NCBI RefSeq assembly: GCF_004348895.1 | Contig: NZ_RRZK01000032.1 | Location: 248,001-312,000 of the forward strand | Reading direction: 5' to 3' | Source of the DNA: Pseudomonas vancouverensis | GTDB lineage: Bacteria > Pseudomonadota > Gammaproteobacteria > Pseudomonadales > Pseudomonadaceae | DNA length: 64,000 nucleotides | Part shown: positions 33,576-41,580 of the stretch, piece by piece | Position numbering within the stretch: position 1 is the stretch's first letter | How the letters are laid out: each line of letters opens with the position of its first letter | Notes under the pieces: model-generated | Told to the model about the DNA's origin: nothing | The model's input: only the letters and a program-made list of their open reading frames with translations | Database searches by the model: none | Made by a program: the position numbers and the translations under genes

Positions 33576-36155
33576 TTAGATCCGTGTCTTTAGTGTATAG
33601 AGCATTTCGAGTGCACGACGAGGTGTCATGTCGTCCAGATCCAGTTTGGCCAGCTCATCCAGTACTGGATGGGGCAGGCTGGCGAACATGTCGCTTTGTT
33701 GCGGCGCCGCCGGTTTGCCTTTGGCAGGCTTCGGTGCCTCATGGGGCAGCGCGGTGTCTTCCAGACGGCTCAAATGCTCCCGGGCACGCACGATGACTTC
33801 GCTCGGCACCCCGGCCAGCTGCGCAACCGCCAGGCCGTAACTCTGGCTGGCCGGACCCGGCAGCACGTGGTGCAGGAACACGATGCGTTCGTTGTGCTCG
33901 GTGGCATTGAGGTGCACGTTGGCCACCAGCGGTTGGGCCTCCGGCAACACGGTCAGTTCGAAATAGTGGGTGGCGAACAGGGTGTAGGCACGCAAATGCG
34001 CCAGTCGTTCGGCCGCCGCCCAGGCCAGGGACAGGCCGTCGAAGGTACTGGTGCCGCGACCGACTTCGTCCATCAGCACCAGGCTGCGCTCGGTGGCGTT
34101 GTGCAGGATGTTCGCGGTTTCGCTCATTTCCACCATGAAGGTCGAGCGGCCGCCGGCCAGGTCATCGCTGGAACCGATCCGGGTGAAGATCCGGTCGACC
34201 AGCGACAGTTCGCAACTGGCGGCCGGCACAAAGCTGCCGATGTGCGCCAGCAGGACAATCAACGCGGTCTGGCGCATGTAGGTGGATTTACCGCCCATGT
34301 TCGGACCGGTAATCACCAGCATGCGGGTGTTGTCGTCCAGATTCAGGTCGTTGGCCACGAACGGCGTGGTCAGTACCTGTTCGACCACCGGGTGACGCCC
34401 CTGGCTGATGCGCATGCATGGCTCGCTGACGAAGCTCGGGCAATTCAGGTCGAGGTTCAATGCACGTTCGGCCAGGTTGCTCAGTACGTCGAGTTCGGCC
34501 AGGGCTCCGGCAGTGTCCTGCAACGGTGGCAACTGGGCGATCAGGTCTTCGAGCAGCGCTTCGTAGAGCATCTTCTCCCGAGCCAGGGCGCGGCTCTTCG
34601 CCGACAGCGCCTTGTCTTCGAAGGCCTTGAGCTCCGGCGTGATGAAGCGCTCGGCGCCCTTGAGGGTTTGCCGGCGGATATAGTCCGCAGGCGCCGATTC
34701 TGCCTGCTTGCTCGGTAGCTCGATGAAATAGCCGTGGATGCGGTTGTAACCGACCTTCAAGTGCGACAGACCGGTACGGGCCTTTTCCCGTGCCTCGAGG
34801 TCGATGAGGAATTGCCCGGCGTTCTCGCTCAGCGATTGCAGCTCGTCGAGTTCGCTGTCATAACCGGTCTTCAATACGCCGCCATCACGGATCACCGCTG
34901 GCGGGTTGTCGATGATGGCTTTTTCCAGCAGTGCCGCCAGTTCTGGGTAGGTGCTGGTGGTGGTGGCCAGTTGCTGAAGGTGCGGCGCTTCGAGCTCGGT
35001 CATGGCCGCTTGCAGCTCAGGCAGTGCGCCAAGGGCGTCGCGCAAACGGGCAAGGTCGCGGGGGCGGGCGTTACGCAGGCCGATACGCGCCAGGATCCGC
35101 TCGATGTCGCCAATCTCCTTGAGCTGCGGCTGCAGCTTTTCGAAGCGGTAGCGATCGAGCAGGCAAGTAATCGAGGTCTGGCGTGCCAGCAATACGGTGA
35201 GATCGCGCAATGGACGGTTCAGCCAGCGGGTCAGCAGGCGGCTGCCCATGGCGGTCTGGCAACGGTCGACCACCGATTGCAGGGTGTTGTCGCGCCCGCC
35301 GGCCAGGTTGGTATCCAGTTCCAGGTTGCGACGACTGGCGCCGTCGAGCACCACGGTGTCGTCCAGGCGCTCGTGACGCAGGCTGCGCAAGTGGGGCAGG
35401 GCGGTGCGCTGGGTTTCCTTGGCGTAGGCCAGCAGGCAACCGGCGGCACCGATGGCCAGCGTCAGGTTCTCGCAGCCGAAACCCTTGAGGTCCTGGGTCG
35501 AGAACTGCTGGCACAGGCTTTTCAGCGCCGAATCGCGTTCGAAATCCCATGGTGCGCGGCGACGCACACCGCGACGCTTTTCTGCCGGCAGGTCCTTGGG
35601 CCAATCGTCAGGAATCAACAGTTCAACCGGATTGACCCGCTCCAGCTCTGCCAGCAGGTTTTCCCAGCCCTTGATTTCCAGCACGCTGAAATTACCGCTG
35701 GTGATGTCCAGCACCGCCAGGCCGAACAGGCGCTCGTCACCCAGCACGGCCGCGATCAGGTTGTCGCGACGCTCATCCAGCAAGGCCTCATCACTCACCG
35801 TCCCCGGCGTGATGATCCGAACCACCTGACGTTCCACCGGGCCTTTACTGGTGGCCGGATCGCCAACCTGCTCACAGATCACCACCGACTCGCCAAGCTT
35901 CACCAGTTTTGCCAGGTAACCTTCGGCAGCGTGGTAAGGAATGCCACACATCGGAATTGCCTGGCCGGCCGACTGCCCGCGAGCGGTCAGGGTAATGTCC
36001 AGCAGCTTGGCGGCCTTCTTCGCGTCCTCATAGAAGATCTCGTAGAAGTCACCCATGCGGTAGAACATCAACTGATCAGGGTGCTGGTTTTTCAGACGCC
36101 AGTACTGCTGCATCATCGGCGTGTGGGAGGACAGGTCGGAGAGGGCTTTATTCAT
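33576..36155 (-). CDS. mutS: DNA mismatch repair protein MutS
   Basis: Recognises mismatches and starts repair with MutL. The 859-residue protein has the mismatch-wedging GDFYE (residues 35-39), connector, core and clamp domains, a Walker A GPNMGGKST (617-625), Walker B LMDEVGRG (about 694-701), and a QSDMF beta-clamp-binding motif near 820-824. It is divergent from the PrtR-like repressor (190-base gap). mutS-cinA is the standard edge of the tailocin insertion site in fluorescent pseudomonads. Confidence 0.98.
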   Translation of the reverse strand: MNKALSDLSSHTPMMQQYWRLKNQHPDQLMFYRMGDFYEIFYEDAKKAAKLLDITLTARGQSAGQAIPMCGIPYHAAEGYLAKLVKLGESVVICEQVGDPATSKGPVERQVVRIITPGTVSDEALLDERRDNLIAAVLGDERLFGLAVLDITSGNFSVLEIKGWENLLAELERVNPVELLIPDDWPKDLPAEKRRGVRRRAPWDFERDSALKSLCQQFSTQDLKGFGCENLTLAIGAAGCLLAYAKETQRTALPHLRSLRHERLDDTVVLDGASRRNLELDTNLAGGRDNTLQSVVDRCQTAMGSRLLTRWLNRPLRDLTVLLARQTSITCLLDRYRFEKLQPQLKEIGDIERILARIGLRNARPRDLARLRDALGALPELQAAMTELEAPHLQQLATTTSTYPELAALLEKAIIDNPPAVIRDGGVLKTGYDSELDELQSLSENAGQFLIDLEAREKARTGLSHLKVGYNRIHGYFIELPSKQAESAPADYIRRQTLKGAERFITPELKAFEDKALSAKSRALAREKMLYEALLEDLIAQLPPLQDTAGALAELDVLSNLAERALNLDLNCPSFVSEPCMRISQGRHPVVEQVLTTPFVANDLNLDDNTRMLVITGPNMGGKSTYMRQTALIVLLAHIGSFVPAASCELSLVDRIFTRIGSSDDLAGGRSTFMVEMSETANILHNATERSLVLMDEVGRGTSTFDGLSLAWAAAERLAHLRAYTLFATHYFELTVLPEAQPLVANVHLNATEHNERIVFLHHVLPGPASQSYGLAVAQLAGVPSEVIVRAREHLSRLEDTALPHEAPKPAKGKPAAPQQSDMFASLPHPVLDELAKLDLDDMTPRRALEMLYTLKTRI

Positions 36156-36303
36156 CGGGGATCGGAGAACTCGTCAAAAAGTGTGAGGCAAAAGAGGGGA
36201 CATGGCCCGGGGTTGCCGCAATGGGCGCAAGATTAACACGGGCGGTCTGTGCCACGCAGGCAGGAACGCCATGTGGTCCCGTTCTTCTGGTTTATGCGCT
36301 GTT

Positions 36304-36319
36304 TATGCGAATCAGCATT
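36304..36319. promoter_or_regulatory. Candidate repressor operator before prtR
   Basis: TATGCG-AATC-AGCATT keeps the ATGC-N6-GCAT core of the two better operators at 37177 and 37200, with the same 16-base length. It is 27 bases before the repressor start codon, where an autoregulatory site would be expected. It is degenerate at the inner base of both half-sites. Confidence 0.4.
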
Positions 36320-36345
36320 TGTTTTCCGCGAAAAGAACCAGCACT

Positions 36346-37089
36346 ATGCACGTTATGCAAAAACGCAACGTATCTACCGTCTTAAGAGCACTGCTCGATC
36401 AGCACGGGATCTCCCCCACGGAGCTTCACCGTCGTACCGGCGTGCCGCAATCCACACTCTCGCGCATTCTCGCGGGGAAGATCGTCGATCCTTCGGATAA
36501 ACACATCTCGAAGATCGCCGACTACTTTTCCGTGAGCACCGACCAGTTGCGTGGCCGCGCGGATATCGCGCCTGCCGCCGGTGCCGGGCGTGCGCCTGTG
36601 CATTCGGAACTCAAGGACATAAGTCTGTGGGACGACGACACCCCCGTCGATGACGACGAGGTGTCAGTGCCCTTTCTTCGCGAGGTTGAATTGGCCGCAG
36701 GATCAGGAAGATTCGTCATCGAAGAGAGCGAGCGCGCCAGCCTGCGCTTCGGCAAGCGCAGCCTGCGCCATAACGGCGTGCAGTTCGACCAGGCCAAATG
36801 CGTGACGGTGCGCGGCAACAGCATGTTGCCGGTGCTACGCGACGGCGCCACGGTCGGCGTCAATGCTGGCAAATGCGCGATTGGCGACATCATCGACGGC
36901 GACCTTTATGCGATCAATCACAACGGTCAATTGCGGGTGAAGCAACTCTATCGCCTGCCGACCGGTATTCGCCTGCGCAGCTTCAATCGTGATGAGCATC
37001 CCGATGAGGATTACAGTTTCCAGGGTATGCAGGAAGAGCAGATTGTCATCCTCGGTCACGTCTTCTGGTGGGGCATGTACGCGCGCTAA
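36346..37089 (+). CDS. prtR: PrtR/CI-like self-cleaving repressor (XRE HTH + S24 peptidase)
   Basis: Phage-type repressor expected to hold bacteriocin or lysis genes off until RecA-stimulated self-cleavage. The start at 36346 (247 aa) is preferred; the frame is open from 36202 but the extra residues look non-coding. An N-terminal helix-turn-helix spans residues 23-45 (SPTELHRRTGVPQSTLSRIL). The Ala-Gly cleavage site is AAGSG (118-119). Catalytic Ser159 in GNSM and Lys199 in RVKQL form the S24 dyad. Its usual partners, a prtN activator and tailocin structural genes, are absent; the next gene is a lone holin. A terminator follows. Confidence 0.88.
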   Translation: MHVMQKRNVSTVLRALLDQHGISPTELHRRTGVPQSTLSRILAGKIVDPSDKHISKIADYFSVSTDQLRGRADIAPAAGAGRAPVHSELKDISLWDDDTPVDDDEVSVPFLREVELAAGSGRFVIEESERASLRFGKRSLRHNGVQFDQAKCVTVRGNSMLPVLRDGATVGVNAGKCAIGDIIDGDLYAINHNGQLRVKQLYRLPTGIRLRSFNRDEHPDEDYSFQGMQEEQIVILGHVFWWGMYAR

Positions 37090-37106
37090 TCCTCCCCCGT
37101 TCCGAT

Positions 37107-37133
37107 AAAACCCGCCTTTGAGCGGGTTTTTTT
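37107..37133 (+). terminator. Terminator after the PrtR-like gene
   Basis: AAAACCCGC, a CTTTGA loop and GCGGGTTTT plus TTT form an intrinsic terminator 17 bases after the stop. It insulates the repressor transcript from the holin, so the holin needs its own promoter. Confidence 0.88.
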
Positions 37134-37176
37134 CGGTCGCCAAACCCTGTCTCGATACAAGATGAGCAAAGTATTT

Positions 37177-37192
37177 AATGCATTTTTGCATT
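37177..37192. promoter_or_regulatory. Operator-like palindrome 1 upstream of the holin
   Basis: AATGCA-TTTT-TGCATT is a perfect 6-bp inverted repeat with a 4-base spacer. Its partner at 37200 has the same geometry. Both overlap an AT-rich stretch with a possible promoter (TTGATA at 37191 and TAATCT at 37214, spacer 17). Most likely bound by the PrtR-like repressor encoded just upstream. Confidence 0.65.
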
Positions 37193-37199
37193 GATAAAA

Positions 37200-37215
37200 T
37201 ATGCATAGATGCATA
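37200..37215. promoter_or_regulatory. Operator-like palindrome 2 upstream of the holin
   Basis: TATGCA-TAGA-TGCATA is a perfect 6-bp inverted repeat with a 4-base spacer. Its centre is 23 bp from that of palindrome 1, about two helical turns, which would allow cooperative binding of repressor dimers on one face of the DNA. It lies about 118 bases before the holin start. Confidence 0.65.
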
Positions 37216-37332
37216 ATCTGCCTTTATCCGCTCGACGGGACAACTCGAAGACAGAGCTATTGAGCTCCTCCCCCCACTGAATTGCGTTGAACCGGATACC
37301 CGCTATTCATCCAGTACCGCAGGAGGCGTGAC

Positions 37333-37680
37333 ATGACAGATGGGCAACAAGCGTTGCTGGACATCCCGGCCTGGTTCGTTATCGTCCTCGCCTTGCTGGG
37401 CGGGGTGTCCGGTGAAATGTGGCGTGCGGACAAGGACGGCGCTCGCGGATGGTCGCTGCTGCGGCGCCTGCTTCTGCGCTCTGGCGCCAGTGTGGTCTGC
37501 GGGTTCTCGGCAATCATGCTGTTGTATGCCGCCGGCCTGTCGATCTGGGTCGCCGGGGCTCTGGGCTGCCTCACGGCAATGGCCGGAGCGGATGTGGCCA
37601 TCGGGCTCTATGAGCGCTGGGCTGCGAAACGGATAGGGATTTGTGAGGTGCCATCGCGGGATTCTCATCCTGACCCATAA
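37333..37680 (+). CDS. Phage-type holin, stand-alone tailocin remnant
   Basis: The 115-residue protein has membrane segments near residues 13-30 (IPAWFVIVLALLGGVSGEMW) and 52-95 (two helices around VVCGFSAIMLLYAAGLSIWVAGALG and CLTAMAGADVAIGLY), with a charged cytoplasmic loop RADKDGARGW between. This pattern, and its place after a PrtR-like gene, match the holins that open fluorescent-Pseudomonas tailocin clusters. No endolysin, tail, baseplate or fibre gene follows; cinA begins 135 bases later. AGGAGG precedes the start. The function as a holin is inferred from family resemblance. Confidence 0.75.
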   Translation: MTDGQQALLDIPAWFVIVLALLGGVSGEMWRADKDGARGWSLLRRLLLRSGASVVCGFSAIMLLYAAGLSIWVAGALGCLTAMAGADVAIGLYERWAAKRIGICEVPSRDSHPDP

Positions 37681-37750
37681 TGAGCCCGTCCGGTGATGGG
37701 CCTGTCAGGCCCATGTCAGAGCACTTGCGCACTCACATCCTGATCGAGGC

Positions 37751-37768
37751 TGTCACTTGCAAGTGGCA
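37751..37768. other. Near-perfect 18-bp palindrome before cinA
   Basis: TGTCACTTGCAAGTGGCA contains a perfect 12-bp core CACTTGCAAGTG and one mismatched pair further out. It is 47 bases before the cinA start. It could be a regulator site for cinA-recA, or a relic of the deleted tailocin segment. Confidence 0.35.
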
Positions 37769-37814
37769 CCTGCTCGTGTACGGTTAACCCATTCCGCCCG
37801 ATCAGGAGATGACC

Positions 37815-38315
37815 GTGAACGATATCACCCAGCTTGCCGCTGAACTTGGTAGACGCCTGCAGCTTCTCAATGCCCATGTCACCACTGCCGAGTCCTGTAC
37901 CGGTGGCGGTATCGCCGAGGCCATCACCCGTATTCCCGGGAGTTCGGCCTGGTTCGAGGCGGGTTATGTCACCTATTCCAACCGCCAGAAAAACCTGCAA
38001 CTGAATGTTCCGGTCGAATTGTTCACCTCGGTGGGTGCGGTCAGTCGCGAGGTGGTCGAGGCGATGGTCAGGGGCGCCCAGGAGAAAAACCGTGCGTATT
38101 TCTCCGTGGCAGTCAGCGGTATTGCCGGGCCCGATGGCGGTACGCCGGGTAAACCGGTGGGTACCGTTTGGCTGGCCTGGGGCGTCGGCGATCAGGTGTT
38201 CAGCGAGCGCCAGCACTTCCCCGGTAACCGCGATGAGGTCCGCCGACAAACGGTGAAGGCCGCGCTAGAGGGGCTGCTGCGCTATGCCGCGGCAGAAATC
38301 TCAAATCAGGGGTAG
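37815..38315 (+). CDS. cinA: CinA-family nicotinamide-nucleotide amidase
   Basis: Single-domain CinA C-terminal family (PncC activity: NMN to NaMN plus ammonia). GTG at 37815 is 6 bases after AGGAG, so it is preferred over the ATG at 37809, which touches that site. The 166 residues carry TAESCTGGGIAEAITRIPGSS, GAVSREVVEAM and SGIAGPDGGTPGKPVGTVW. The N-terminal MocF-like domain of full-length CinA is absent, as normal for this Pseudomonas gene. It precedes recA, the conserved order. Confidence 0.94.
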   Translation: MNDITQLAAELGRRLQLLNAHVTTAESCTGGGIAEAITRIPGSSAWFEAGYVTYSNRQKNLQLNVPVELFTSVGAVSREVVEAMVRGAQEKNRAYFSVAVSGIAGPDGGTPGKPVGTVWLAWGVGDQVFSERQHFPGNRDEVRRQTVKAALEGLLRYAAAEISNQG

Positions 38316-38342
38316 GCGATCCGGAATCGCTGTGGAATAATA

Positions 38343-38358
38343 CTGTCTACTTATACAG
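38343..38358. promoter_or_regulatory. LexA (SOS) box of recA
   Basis: CTGTCTACTTATACAG fits CTG-N10-CAG and ends 40 bases before the recA ATG. It is the only clear LexA box I found in this interval; the holin promoter does not carry one, which supports control by the PrtR-like repressor instead. Confidence 0.9.
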
Positions 38359-38398
38359 GTGTTGGCCGTCAGGCCTTATTGATTACGTGAGGACTTTA

Positions 38399-39457
38399 AT
38401 GGACGACAACAAGAAGAAAGCCTTGGCTGCGGCCCTGGGTCAGATCGAACGTCAATTCGGCAAGGGTGCCGTAATGCGTATGGGCGATCAGGACCGTCAG
38501 GCGATCCCGGCCATCTCGACGGGCTCTCTGGGTCTGGACATCGCGCTGGGCATCGGCGGTCTGCCAAAAGGCCGTATCGTTGAAATCTACGGTCCTGAAT
38601 CCTCCGGTAAAACCACACTGACGCTGTCCGTGATCGCTCAGGCCCAGAAGGCTGGCGCGACCTGTGCTTTCGTCGACGCCGAACACGCCCTCGACCCTGA
38701 GTACGCCGGCAAGCTGGGCGTCAATGTCGACGACCTGCTGGTGTCCCAGCCGGACACCGGCGAGCAGGCCCTGGAAATCACCGACATGCTGGTGCGTTCC
38801 AACGCGGTCGACGTGATCATCGTCGACTCCGTGGCCGCCCTGGTGCCAAAGGCTGAAATCGAAGGCGAAATGGGTGACATGCACGTGGGCCTGCAAGCCC
38901 GTCTGATGTCCCAGGCGCTGCGTAAAATCACCGGTAACATCAAGAACGCCAACTGCCTGGTGATCTTCATCAACCAGATCCGTATGAAGATCGGCGTGAT
39001 GTTCGGCAGCCCGGAAACCACCACCGGTGGTAACGCGCTGAAGTTCTATGCGTCGGTTCGTCTGGACATCCGTCGTACTGGCGCGGTGAAAGAAGGTGAT
39101 GAAGTCGTCGGCAGCGAAACCCGCGTCAAGGTTGTGAAGAACAAGGTGGCTTCGCCGTTCCGTCAGGCCGAGTTCCAGATCCTTTACGGCAAGGGCATCT
39201 ACCTCAACGGTGAGATGATCGACCTGGGTGTTCTGCACGGTTTCGTTGAGAAGTCCGGTGCCTGGTACGCCTATGAAGGCACCAAGATCGGTCAGGGCAA
39301 GGCCAACTCGGCCAAGTTCCTGGCAGACAACCCGGAAGTTGCGGCGAAGCTCGAGAAGCAACTGCGTGACAAACTGCTGTCGCCAGCGTCGGTAGCCGAC
39401 GCCAAAGCCTCTGCGGTCAAAGAGACCGAAGACGACCTGGCTGACGCTGATATCTGA
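38399..39457 (+). CDS. recA: Recombinase RecA
   Basis: Strand-exchange protein and coprotease for LexA and S24 repressors such as the PrtR-like protein upstream. The ATG at 38399 (MDDNKKKALAAALGQIERQF) follows GTGAGGAC. The 352 residues have Walker A GPESSGKTT (65-73), the MAW-like VIIVDSVAALVPKAEIEGE segment, loop L2 near NQIRMKIGVMFGSPETTTGG, and an acidic C-terminus (TEDDLADADI). recX follows 8 bases later. Confidence 0.99.
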   Translation: MDDNKKKALAAALGQIERQFGKGAVMRMGDQDRQAIPAISTGSLGLDIALGIGGLPKGRIVEIYGPESSGKTTLTLSVIAQAQKAGATCAFVDAEHALDPEYAGKLGVNVDDLLVSQPDTGEQALEITDMLVRSNAVDVIIVDSVAALVPKAEIEGEMGDMHVGLQARLMSQALRKITGNIKNANCLVIFINQIRMKIGVMFGSPETTTGGNALKFYASVRLDIRRTGAVKEGDEVVGSETRVKVVKNKVASPFRQAEFQILYGKGIYLNGEMIDLGVLHGFVEKSGAWYAYEGTKIGQGKANSAKFLADNPEVAAKLEKQLRDKLLSPASVADAKASAVKETEDDLADADI

Positions 39458-39465
39458 TTGCTCCA

Positions 39466-39933
39466 ATGACCGCCGTACTCGATACACTCGTCGCGGTGCG
39501 GCGAACCGCAATGGACCTGCTCGCGCGACGCGAGCACGGTCGAGTCGAGCTGACGCGTAAACTGCGTCAGCGCGGCGCCCCCCCTGAAATGATCGAAACA
39601 GCGCTCGACCGCTTGACGGAAGAGGGCCTGTTATCCGAAACCCGCTACCTCGAAAGTTTCGTCTCCTACCGCGCCCGTTCCGGCTATGGCCCTTTGCGTA
39701 TTCGTGAAGAGTTGAGCCAACGTGGTTTGCAGCGGGGCGATATCGAACTTGCCTTGCGTGAAAGCGGGATCGACTGGCAGGAGCAGTTGGCGGATACCTG
39801 GCAGCGCAAATTCTCCGGGCAATTGCCCACCGATATTCGTGAACGCGCCAAGCAAGGCCGGTTCCTGGCGTATCGAGGGTATTCCATGGAGATGATCAAT
39901 CGCTTGTTCAGCGGTCGAGGGATGGACGATTAA
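39466..39933 (+). CDS. recX: Regulatory protein RecX
   Basis: Caps and limits RecA filaments. The 155-residue protein is built from three-helix repeats; the family motifs are ARREHGRVELTRKLRQRG (repeat 1), LTEEGLLSETRYLESFVSYRARSGYGPLRIREEL (as adjoining segments) and KQGRFLAYRGYSMEMINRLF at the end. It is cotranscribed with recA, and its stop lies at the left edge of a strong bidirectional terminator. Confidence 0.96.
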   Translation: MTAVLDTLVAVRRTAMDLLARREHGRVELTRKLRQRGAPPEMIETALDRLTEEGLLSETRYLESFVSYRARSGYGPLRIREELSQRGLQRGDIELALRESGIDWQEQLADTWQRKFSGQLPTDIRERAKQGRFLAYRGYSMEMINRLFSGRGMDD

Positions 39934-39972
39934 AAAAAACGGCCCGCTATTTCGATAGCGGGCCGTTTTTTT
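39932..39972. terminator. Bidirectional terminator between recX and the LOG-family gene
   Basis: An A-run, ACGGCCCGCTAT, a TTCG tetraloop, ATAGCGGGCCGT and a T-run make an 11-to-18-bp stem that works on both strands. It serves the convergent recX and LOG genes. Confidence 0.95.
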
Positions 39973-39977
39973 ATGCC

Positions 39978-41096
39978 TCAGGTCACCTTTGACGGTTCCC
40001 GTATACGCTGATGTACCTGAGGGCTGGATTGCGCCCAGTTTTCCGGCAGATTGATGTAGTCCACCAGCTCTCGCAGTCGGCCATGGTTGCGTGCGGTGAA
40101 GTTGAACACCAGCCGCACCAGATGACTGTACTGGGCTTCCTCATGGTCTTCGTCACTGTAGGCGTGCTGATGAAAGTGACCACTCAGGCACAGGTCGGCG
40201 AATGCCGTTTGCATGTGTTCGATCGCCTGGTCGCTGAGGGCGTGATGCATGCGAATCAGGAACTGATGCTTGAGCCAGCGGCTGGAGTGGAAGTTGCCGT
40301 AGAACTGGTTGATGTGCGCCACGGCCTCATCGACGCTGTGCAGCAGTGTCACCAGTTTCATGTCGGTAGGCAGGATGTAGCGGTTTTCCTCCAGTTGTTG
40401 CTGAATGAAATCCAGTGCTCCTTGCCAGAACTTGCCGCCCGGAACGTCCAGTAGAACTACCGGCACCAGCGGACTTTTGCCGGTCTGGATCAGCGTCAGC
40501 ACTTCCAGCGCTTCATCCAGCGTTCCGAAGCCACCCGGGCACAGCACCAGGGCATCGGCTTCCTTGACGAAGAACAGCTTGCGAGTGAAGAAGAAATGGA
40601 ACGGCAGCAGGTTGGTCGTGCCGTCGACGGTCGGGTTGGCGTGTTGTTCGAAGGGCAGGGTGATGTTGAAACCCAGGCTGTGGGCCAGGCCCGCGCCTTC
40701 GTGAGCCGCGGCCATGATGCCGCCACCGGCACCGGTGATGACCATCATGTCTGAACGTGCCAGCGCGGCGCCGAGTTCCCGGGCCATGGCGTAGAGCGGA
40801 TGTTCTGTCGGCGTGCGTGCCGAGCCGAATACCGTGACCTTGCGCCGTCCCTTGAACTGTTCGAGTACACGGAAGGCCTGCTCCAGTTCGCGCAGGGCCT
40901 GCAGGGTGATCTTGGCATTCCAGCGGTTGTGGTCTTCCTGGGCCATGCGCAGCACGGTCAGGATCATATCGCGGTAGATCGGGATGTTCGGGCTGTTGGC
41001 TGAGACCAGGTTGAGTTGTTCTTCGACCTTGCTGATGAGGTCGTGACCGCTCTCGGCAAAATGGCGGCTGAGGAGGTCATTCGGTTGGTAAGGCAT
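39978..41096 (-). CDS. LOG-family protein (putative nucleotide hydrolase)
   Basis: The 372-residue protein has a central Rossmann-like LOG/lysine-decarboxylase domain with VFGSARTPTEHPLY (residues near 89-103), ITGAGGGIM, and the signature CPGGFGTLDEALE. LOG proteins cleave cytokinin or purine monophosphates to free base and ribose 5-phosphate. This one is longer than the 190-residue LOGs, with N-terminal helical and C-terminal extensions, so the substrate is uncertain; purine nucleotide turnover is most likely. Its start directly abuts a short upstream frame and is preceded by an unusually structured leader. Confidence 0.82.
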   Translation of the reverse strand: MPYQPNDLLSRHFAESGHDLISKVEEQLNLVSANSPNIPIYRDMILTVLRMAQEDHNRWNAKITLQALRELEQAFRVLEQFKGRRKVTVFGSARTPTEHPLYAMARELGAALARSDMMVITGAGGGIMAAAHEGAGLAHSLGFNITLPFEQHANPTVDGTTNLLPFHFFFTRKLFFVKEADALVLCPGGFGTLDEALEVLTLIQTGKSPLVPVVLLDVPGGKFWQGALDFIQQQLEENRYILPTDMKLVTLLHSVDEAVAHINQFYGNFHSSRWLKHQFLIRMHHALSDQAIEHMQTAFADLCLSGHFHQHAYSDEDHEEAQYSHLVRLVFNFTARNHGRLRELVDYINLPENWAQSSPQVHQRIREPSKVT

Positions 41097-41150
41097 TCAA
41101 CTTCTCCTTCTGCACAGAGCCCTCGGCCCGACCGCGTGCATCGAGGCCAC
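41097..41150 (-). CDS. Possible 17-residue leader peptide of the LOG gene
   Basis: GTG at 41150 is 5 bases after AGGAG. The short frame (MASMHAVGPRALCRRRS) ends in TGA immediately before the LOG ATG (TGAATG). The AGGAG lies in the loop of a CGACAC/GTGTCG hairpin. It may couple or regulate LOG translation; expression is unproven. A longer in-frame ATG at 41225 lacks a good ribosome-binding site. Confidence 0.3.
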   Translation of the reverse strand: MASMHAVGPRALCRRRS

Positions 41151-41225
41151 GACACCTCCTGTGTCGCTGTCTGCCCAAGCCCATGCCTGGGCGATCCACA
41201 CGACCCGGACAACACACCGGGTCAT
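41150..41225 (-). other. Structured 5' leader of the LOG gene
   Basis: On the minus strand three hairpins follow one another: GACCCGG/CCGGGTC (plus-strand 41202-41208 with 41217-41223), GCCCA/TGGGC (41173-41177 with 41188-41192), and CGACAC/GTGTCG with loop AGGAG (41150-41155 with 41161-41166). Such density suggests a cis-acting RNA or a small RNA processed from this leader. Confidence 0.4.
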
Positions 41226-41240
41226 CCATTCAGGCTCTGT

Positions 41241-41580
41241 ATTTCCCTTGGATGAAAGAATCGTTTCGCACTGCTCGACGTGCTGTGGGCGGCTCCTTCG
41301 TGGCCGCAAAAAGTTGACCGGGTTTCTTGAAATCTAGACCCTTGCGCTGATTTGCGCTGCCTTGATCATTGCGCCACAAAGTCTTTCCTGGCAACCGCTT
41401 ATTGACGATTTGCAAGGTACTTTCACCGCTCGTCCGAACGCACGCCGAGGGTCCGACACTCTGATTTACTAAGTTACAGGTGCCAAACGACAACTGTGCG
41501 TCAACGTCAGGACTGTCGGCACAAGCGGTTCAAGGGATTTATCGCTCTACACGAGTGAAGGGGCAAGGAGGCGGGACACC
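41241..41580. other. Intergenic region without recognised gene
   Basis: About 340 bases between the LOG leader and the small RHH-like gene. I see no convincing coding frame, REP element or terminator. It should hold the divergent promoters of the two flanking genes. CAAGGAG before 41581 is the ribosome-binding site of the small gene. Confidence 0.5.

Noticed and set aside
33669..36236. Long plus-strand frames opposite mutS
   Set aside because: Shadows of mutS on the other strand; no start signals and no domain pattern.
36306..36370. LexA-like CTG...CAG near the PrtR-like start
   Set aside because: CTGTTTATGCGAATCAG has an 11-base spacer instead of 10; the ATGC-N6-GCAT repressor motif explains the same bases better.
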